A DNA stretch of 12,773 bases from Hepatocystis sp. ex Piliocolobus tephrosceles. Taxonomy: Eukaryota; Apicomplexa; Aconoidasida; Haemosporida; Plasmodiidae. Position numbers and translations under genes: made by a program. Location of the stretch: NCBI GenBank assembly GCA_902459845.2, contig CABPSV020000183.1, positions 7,501 to 20,273 of the forward strand. Direction: 5' to 3'. Shown piece after piece: positions 8,282 to 12,773 of this stretch (the stretch's first letter is position 1; each line of letters opens with the position of its first letter). The notes under the pieces were generated by a model that did not search any database, was not told the origin of the DNA, and was given only the letters and a program-made list of their open reading frames with translations.

Positions 8282-8428
8282 ATGCACACAAGAAAAGACA
8301 GGAAAAAAAACAGACAAACTGACAAACAAACAAATAAAAAGCCAAACAAACAGATAAAACGCCAAACAAGACCCACTTTTAACTGTAAACTAATGAAAAA
8401 AACAAAATGTCAAATAACGATTTTTTAA
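8282..8428 (+). promoter_or_regulatory. Upstream ORF (48 codons) overlapping the kelch gene 2 start
   Basis: ATG at 8282 opens a frame of 48 Lys/Arg/Gln/Asn/Thr-rich codons (starting MHTRKDRKKNRQ) that ends at TAA 8426-8428, so it runs 22 bases into kelch gene 2 in another frame. A second ATG in the same frame lies at 8393. A ribosome initiating at either would pass the true start at 8407, so in a scanning model this uORF would depress expression. The peptide has no recognised domain. The call assumes that the transcript begins upstream of 8282, which the T-poor composition suggests but does not prove. Confidence 0.35.
8323..8363 (+). repeat. Two-copy 20-bp direct repeat in the kelch gene 2 leader
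   Basis: CAAACAAACAAATAAAAAGC (8323-8342) is followed at once by CAAACAGATAAAACGC-type sequence (8343-8362), differing at two positions. The heptamer GCCAAAC occurs three times (8275, 8341, 8361), all within 135 bp of the start codon. It is a candidate leader or binding element; function unknown. Confidence 0.6.
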
Positions 8429-10389
8429 TTGATAAAACTGAATACTCGTACATATCCGAACTAACATATGACACCATAATATTTGGAGAAAATTTATTTA
8501 AAGTCCTTTTTAACAAAACAAAAGAAAAAATTACTGATGTAGGAAATAATAACCCTCATAACTTTGTAACTATATCCTTTTGTTCAGATTTTTTACCATT
8601 TTTTTGTAAATCGGAAGTAGTACATAAACAAAATCTTTTTAAATACCGTTTTGGACATTCATCTATTTTATATAAAAATTCAATTTATATATTTGGTGGA
8701 AAACAACAAGTGCCCACAGAACGGGTAAATTTTGTTAAGTTTGATATAGGTAGGTATAGTTTTTATAAAAAAAAAAAAAAAAAAAAATGAAAAATATACT
8801 TTATAACTATTTTTGTTGATACTAAAACGTAAATAAATTGATGTTTTTTACACGTATTCGTACCTTTTTTTAAGCTTTCATATATACATATATACTTATA
8901 TACATATATACATATATACTTATATACATATATACATATATACATATATACATATATACATATATACATATATACCTACAATATGCGTTTATTTATTGAC
9001 AGACACATACGAGTTCGAAGCACTCCATAACGATAAAACCCCAATTGGCCGATATTTTTTTACACTAAATTTAATACATTCTAGCAAACACCGTGCAAAT
9101 TGTTTTGTTTTATTTGGGGGAAAGAAAAATAGGTATGTAACAAATGATACTTATATGTATCGTATTGATAAAAATAGTTGGGAACATTTGAACCCTGAAA
9201 TTTCACCACCCCCTTTGTACGGTCATGTTTCTTTCCAATATAATAATGTTATTTTAATTCATGGAGGTATAACAATATTTGTAAAAAAAAAAAAAATAAA
9301 TAAAAAAAAAAAAGACAGATCGAGAGTAATAACCTTTCGATAAGTTACATTTTTACTCATGTGCGCAAATGCATATGCATATATATACTTATTTACTTAT
9401 TTATGTATTTATTTATTTACTTACTTATGTATTTATTTTTAACAGGGAATATAGGCCAACGTAACTTAAGTAGCAACATTTGGTGCTATTTCGAAAAAGA
9501 AAATAAATGGGCAAATATAATGTCGCAAGATGAATATATGAAAAAACCTGTAGAAAAACCTGATGGTAGGTTCTTCCATTCTTGTTCACTTTGTGTAATA
9601 AACCAAGGATTAGACGTTAATGTCTATTTTTTTGGAGGATTAAACAAAAACAATGAATGTGTAGATGATGTTTTTTGGCTATATTCATTAAATATTGGAA
9701 AGTGGAAACAAATCAAACAATCCTTTGGGGATGTTCCATCAAAAAGATTCGGGTAAAAAAAATAAGCTAGAAAAAATTAAAGAGCAATAATTTTCACTAT
9801 AGTTTCATTCCTGCCAAAATATTATGATTTGGGGTTACTATCACACATATACACACATATACACACATATGTACATATATACATATATGTATTTTTTTTT
9901 TTTTTTTTTTTTTTAAACAGACATAGCTCAATAGTTATAAAAGATAGATGGTTTTTAGTTTATGGAGGATACAGCCAGAGTTGGTATAACAAAAGGGAAC
10001 TTTTAGGTAAACTTAAATTAAAACTTTTGAAAATGTCGCATTAGTACATTCCACACGCATATATGTCTACTCAATCTGCTTAATCTACTCAATCTGCTTA
10101 ATCTACTCAATCTGCTCAATCTGCTTAATCTGCTTAATCTACTCAATCTGCTCAATCTGCTTAATCTACTCAATCTGCTCAATCTGCTTAATCTACTCAA
10201 TCTGCTCAATCTGCTTAATCTACTCAATCTGCTCAATCTGCTTAATCTGCTTAATCTACTCAATCTGCTCAATCTGCTTAATCTACTCAATCTGCTCATT
10301 CTACTCAATCTGCTTAATCTACTCAATCTGCTCAATCTGCTCAATCTGCTCAATCTGCTCAATCTGCTTAATCTACTCAATCTATTCAA

Positions 10390-10431
<42 letters not shown>

Positions 10432-10646
10432 CAATCTGCTCAATCTGCTTAATCTACTCAATCTGCTCAATCTGCTTAATCTACTCAATCTGCTCAATCT
10501 GCTTAATCTGCTTAATCTACTCAATCTGCTCAATCTGCTTAATCTACTCAATCTGCTCATTCTACTCAATCTGCTTAATCTACTCAATCTGCTCAATCTG
10601 CTCAATCTGCTCAATCTGCTCAATCTGCTTAATCTACTCAATCTAT

Positions 10647-10689
<43 letters not shown>

Positions 10690-10901
10690 CAGATATTCAT
10701 GCCTATGACATAATTTTAAATACATGGTCAAAATTAAAAGTGTATGGAATGACATTAACAACTCATCACTTTTATGGGGGAATTGTAAAAGTTGATGAAA
10801 GTGGTTATTTTATTACATTTGGTGGTTTAAGAGATAATGCTATTTCAAGCAATGTATATAAATTTACTCCCCTGTTAATAACTCCATATTACCAGTAACA
10901 C

Positions 10902-10936
<35 letters not shown>

Positions 10937-11393
10937 AAAGAAAAAAAAAAAAGAGGCCTGCATATGTACATTTATGTACATATATATTTATATATATATA
11001 CACATGAACCTTATTTACTTGTTAATTTATTTTTTTTTTTTTAGAAAATTGAAAAACGAGATTGAAGAGGTTAATAAAAAAATACAATGTATGGAGTTAA
11101 TGCCGAGAACACAATTAAGTACTACACATATTAAAGAATTTGATGAAATACAAGAAGCTTTAAATACTGCTACTTTTACTCTTTCCCGTTACATTCAACT
11201 GATTGATGATGTAAATGATAAAATAAGATTTTCGAATGATTTAGCAATTTATGATAATAAAACATTGTCAGGTAAAATAAACAAAAATTATAAATATTAT
11301 GAATCGTTAATAAAAAGAGTTGAAAAACTAGACAAGGAACAACAAGGATTTTTATCATATGAGATAGATGATTCTTCTTATCGTATTTCTTAA
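8407..11393 (+). CDS. Kelch gene 2: six-bladed kelch propeller protein with C-terminal coiled coil, 516 aa, 6 exons
   Basis: Exons: 8407-8749, 9003-9266, 9446-9752, 9921-10006, 10693-10894, 11045-11393 (1551 nt, in frame to TAA at 11391). An in-frame stop 18-21 bases upstream fixes the start. Residues 1-78 are unassigned. Six kelch blades follow: RFGHSSILYKNSIYIFGG (81-98), CFVLFGG (148-154), YGHVSFQYNNVILIHGG (187-203), VYFFGGL (262-268), RFGHSSIVIKDRWFLVYGG (303-321) and YFITFGGL (372-379). The repeat-ending Trp appears in NSWEHL, NKWANI, GKWKQI and NTWSKL. Residues about 402-500 are charged and helical with coiled-coil character (KLKNEIEEVNKK; KRVEKLDKEQQ). It has no BTB, catalytic or membrane segment. 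Architecture and intron placement mark it as a paralogue of the upstream kelch gene, but it lacks the acidic/Asn-rich extension. It is probably a protein-binding scaffold; the partner is unknown. Confidence 0.9.
8750..9002 (+). other. Kelch gene 2 intron 1 (253 bp, phase 1)
   Basis: Donor ATAG|GTAGGT, acceptor TTGACAG|AC; the join gives FDI-D-TYEFEAL at the end of blade 1. It has an A tract near the donor (8767-8787) and a TATACATA array (8881-8975) before the acceptor. No equivalent intron exists in kelch gene 1. Confidence 0.88.
8881..8975. repeat. TATACATA-type array in intron 1 of kelch gene 2
   Basis: Tandem TATACATA units with periodic TATACTTA variants extend for 95 bp. On the minus strand they read as MYICIYVY-type peptide, a composition artefact. 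Confidence 0.85.
9267..9445 (+). other. Kelch gene 2 intron 2 (179 bp, phase 1)
   Basis: Donor GGAG|GTATAA, acceptor TTTTTAACAG|GG. It splits the second Gly codon of the blade 3 HGG motif and joins to NIGQRNLSSNIW. The 3' half has a TTTA/CTTA-rich pyrimidine region (about 9388-9440). It is absent from kelch gene 1, where the matching HGGLNKNN is uninterrupted. Confidence 0.9.
9753..9920 (+). other. Kelch gene 2 intron 3 (168 bp, phase 2)
   Basis: Donor CGG|GTAAAA, acceptor a T20-plus tract ending AAACAG|AC; joins RFG to HSSIV. Same place and phase as intron 1 of kelch gene 1 (RWG to HAAQM). Confidence 0.92.
10066..10650 (+). repeat. 9-bp pyrimidine-rich minisatellite, about 60 units in two blocks
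   Basis: Units are mixtures of CAATCTGCT, TAATCTGCT and TAATCTACT, plus rare variants CATTCTACT and CAATCTATT. Block A is 10066-10391, then T40 (10392-10431); block B is 10432-10650, then T39 (10651-10689). The sense strand contains no AG and no GT within the array. On the minus strand the 9-bp period keeps a long frame of Leu-Ser-Arg triplets, which I reject as a gene. Confidence 0.95.
10171..10689 (+). repeat. Tandem ~260-bp higher-order duplication (array plus poly-T)
   Basis: Positions 10171-10431 and 10432-10689 match at an offset of 261 bp (29 nine-bp units). The rare units keep the same offset: CATTCTACT at 10297/10558 and the TCTATT variant at 10381/10642. By eye the only substitution is C at 10391 to T at 10652, plus one base of T-tract length. 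The block is duplicated including its T tract but without the acceptor CAG. Confidence 0.9.
10895..11044 (+). other. Kelch gene 2 intron 5 (150 bp, phase 2)
   Basis: Donor ACCA|GTAACA, acceptor T-tract then TTTTAG|AA. The join gives TPYYQ-KLKNEIEE, at the boundary of propeller and coiled coil. It contains A27 (10907-10933) and a TA-rich stretch. Kelch gene 1 is uninterrupted here and instead has its last intron farther into the coiled coil. Confidence 0.88.
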
Positions 11394-11871
11394 AATGAAT
11401 AAAAAAATAATAATGTTGGGGGATTAGGAGAAGTAATAGTGTGATCCCAAATTACTACTCTATTGTAAAGAATGTGTAATAGAATTATGAACCATTTTAA
11501 TTATGAACAGTTCATATAAATATACAAATATTGTAAAAAATAAAATAATATAATTATATAAAAAGAAAAGGTGTTAAATATTGCGTGTTACAATTATACA
11601 GCGATTGGAAATGTTATAAATGGTATACATATGTACATATTTATATATATCTATATTATCGTTCATACTTATTTTATCAAAAAAAAAAAATATACATATA
11701 TATATGTAAAAAAAGTTTTTTATTTGTGATAATAAAAGTGATATGTTTTGCACATTTATATATGTTTATGTGTTTTATTTTTTTACAATTATTTTTGATT
11801 TCTATCTTTTTTTCACATATTCATACAAGAAAAAAATTAAACACTATTTTAATTCGTAAAATGCTTTTACT

Positions 11872-11917
<46 letters not shown>

Positions 11918-11993
11918 GAACGAGTATACAGTTGACCAAACAAATGTGAATGAATGACAGCACGAATGATTGAACAAACGAACATTCCGTTTT

Positions 11994-12028
<35 letters not shown>

Positions 12029-12166
12029 ATTAACAGAAGAGCATTTGGAATTACTCTTGTACTTTTTATAATTTTGTTTTATTTTAATTCATTTTTTTAT
12101 TAACTTAATTTCAGTTCTCCGACATGCACTCCATACGTACATTTGTTTTAAATTCTAAGTGTTATA

Positions 12167-12205
<39 letters not shown>

Positions 12206-12534
12206 CTTTTTTTTTTTTTATTTTAATTTTATTTTATATCATATTTTACCTTATTTTTCGATACGATTAAACAAAAATATAAAAACATATATATCATTTT
12301 GTTTTATATTATCTGATAGATAAGTTGAATTTTTATTCTTATACTTATTCGTATTTTTGTTTTTATTTATTAAAAATAAAATCATTAAAACGCTAGGAAT
12401 AAGCAAACTCATACCAACAAATTAATTTTAACATAGAGCACATTACATATATATTTATATATATACATTTACACACTCTTTCGTGTATATACTTTTTTCG
12501 TTTTTAACTTTTTTACGCTTCATTTTAAAAAAAA
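11394..12534. other. Intergenic region downstream of kelch gene 2
   Basis: About 1.1 kb with no credible gene. It includes a G/C-containing patch with hairpin potential just after the stop (11416-11462), a TATGAACAGTTCATA palindrome near 11502-11516, A39 (11875-11913), and TA runs at 11998-12026 and 12163-12189, the latter followed by a T tract. It should carry the 3' UTR of kelch gene 2 and the promoter of the next gene. Confidence 0.7.
11875..11913. repeat. 39-base poly(dA) tract
   Basis: A homopolymer in the intergenic region about 620 bp before the next predicted start. Possibly nucleosome-depleting; length uncertain. Confidence 0.8.
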
Positions 12535-12617
12535 ATGGTGTTTATCCCAATGGAAGAGATTTTTAAGTGCTTTCCAAAGTTTACGCAGGACAAGGTAAAA
12601 TTTTTAAGACGATACAG
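12535..12617 (+). CDS. Probable first exon of an unidentified gene (partial, continues past window)
   Basis: ATG at 12535, after an A9 leader, opens MVFIPMEEIFKCFPKF followed by TQDKVKFLRRYR. The GC-richer, amphipathic, protein-like composition contrasts with surrounding DNA. The frame stops at TAA 12619 unless spliced, and CAG|GTAATA at 12617/12618 is a good donor leaving a phase 2 codon. An alternative donor (AAG|GTAAAA, 12594/12595) would shorten the exon. The window ends inside the presumed intron in a TA run, without a confident acceptor; TTTTAAG at about 12709 and AATTAG at about 12733 are candidates. I do not recognise the protein family. Short first exons of this kind are common in Plasmodium. 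Confidence 0.55.
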
Positions 12618-12773
12618 GTAATAAAAATATTAACAGTATATACATAGTTGCACATAATTATAATAAAGAAATTAAAAATGTTGTTTTTAACTTGAAATTA
12701 TATTTTTAAGTATTTTAAAAAGCTCTTCAATTAGTACAATAAAGCTTTACAAATATATATATATATATATATA

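Larger units (their letters stand above)
7354..8406. other. Intergenic region between the two kelch genes
   Basis: About 1.05 kb containing the 3' UTR of kelch gene 1 and the promoter/leader of kelch gene 2. It holds (TA)25 at 7514-7564 running into T16, long T-rich stretches (7590-7910), A31 (8089-8119), and an A/C/G-rich leader with a short repeat (8260-8406). Translations of the T-rich stretch look like Phe/Leu/Tyr-rich membrane peptides but follow composition only; I see no gene. Confidence 0.75.
10007..10692 (+). other. Kelch gene 2 intron 4 (686 bp, phase 1), filled by a minisatellite
   Basis: Donor TTAG|GTAAAC, acceptor T39 then CAG|AT; the join gives ELL-D-IHAYDIILNTW, completing blade 5. 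Same place and phase as intron 2 of kelch gene 1 (ALA-D-MYAL). Almost the whole intron is a 9-bp repeat array with two long T tracts, which makes it by far the longest intron in the window. Confidence 0.92.

Noticed and set aside
10018..10761. 247-residue minus-strand frame of Leu-Ser-Arg repeats with Lys runs
   Set aside because: It is the reverse translation of the 9-bp intronic minisatellite and poly-T tracts. Openness follows from the 9-bp period and the absence of stops in the unit, and it lies inside a well-supported intron of kelch gene 2.
8407..10894. K13-type (BTB-kelch, artemisinin-resistance) protein
   Set aside because: No BTB/POZ or BACK domain and no match to the K13 N-terminal architecture. 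The propellers here are followed by a coiled coil.
11272..11280. Possible donor (CAG|GTAAAATAA) within the last exon of kelch gene 2
   Set aside because: The frame stays open with protein-like sequence to a stop at 11393, and no acceptor restoring frame is visible downstream.
11585..11935. 116-residue plus-strand frame downstream of kelch gene 2
   Set aside because: Composition is Phe/Ile/Tyr/Lys from AT-rich DNA, it ends in poly-Lys over A39, and it has no motif or splice context.

Overview
The window looks like nuclear DNA from a malaria parasite (Plasmodium) or a very close apicomplexan. Intergenic and intronic DNA is extremely AT-rich, with A and T homopolymers up to 48 bases and many (TA)n runs. 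Introns are short (150-300 bp, one of 686 bp) with GT...AG ends. One protein carries a long asparagine-rich, acidic low-complexity segment. The species cannot be fixed from the sequence alone. From memory, P. falciparum has a threonine-tRNA ligase gene on chromosome 11 close to two adjacent kelch genes, so this is probably the syntenic locus; that needs a database check.

Layout: (1) 2-361 (+) is the 3' end of a cytosolic-type threonyl-tRNA synthetase. (2) 1372-1659 (-) is a complete 95-residue single-exon gene that I read as a free-standing XRN2-binding (XTBD) domain. (3) 1660-4633 is a roughly 3 kb divergent intergenic region with simple repeats and three small C/G-rich islands but no credible gene. 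(4) 4634-7353 (+) is a four-exon gene for a 651-residue kelch beta-propeller protein. (5) 8407-11393 (+) is a six-exon gene for a 516-residue kelch beta-propeller protein. (6) 12535-12617 (+) is a probable first exon of a further gene that leaves the window.

All exon joins were made by hand. In both multi-exon genes the reading frame closes exactly across every proposed junction (1956 nt = 651 codons + stop; 1551 nt = 516 codons + stop). The two kelch genes share architecture (six kelch blades, then a C-terminal coiled-coil region), orientation, and two introns at the same place and phase around an exon of exactly 86 nt. They are almost certainly an old tandem duplication that has diverged. 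The first has a ~215-residue acidic/Asn-rich N-terminal extension; the second has two additional introns inside the propeller.

The most unusual DNA is intron 4 of the second kelch gene. It holds a pyrimidine-rich 9-bp minisatellite of about 60 units, interrupted by a 40-T tract. A ~260-bp block of it is present twice in tandem with one substitution, and the stretch from 10045 to the acceptor is free of AG dinucleotides on the sense strand. The most interesting protein is the mini XTBD gene, which points to regulation of a nuclear 5'-3' exoribonuclease. Nothing here indicates an operon-like pathway: a translation enzyme, an RNA-decay adaptor and two propeller scaffolds are simply neighbours.
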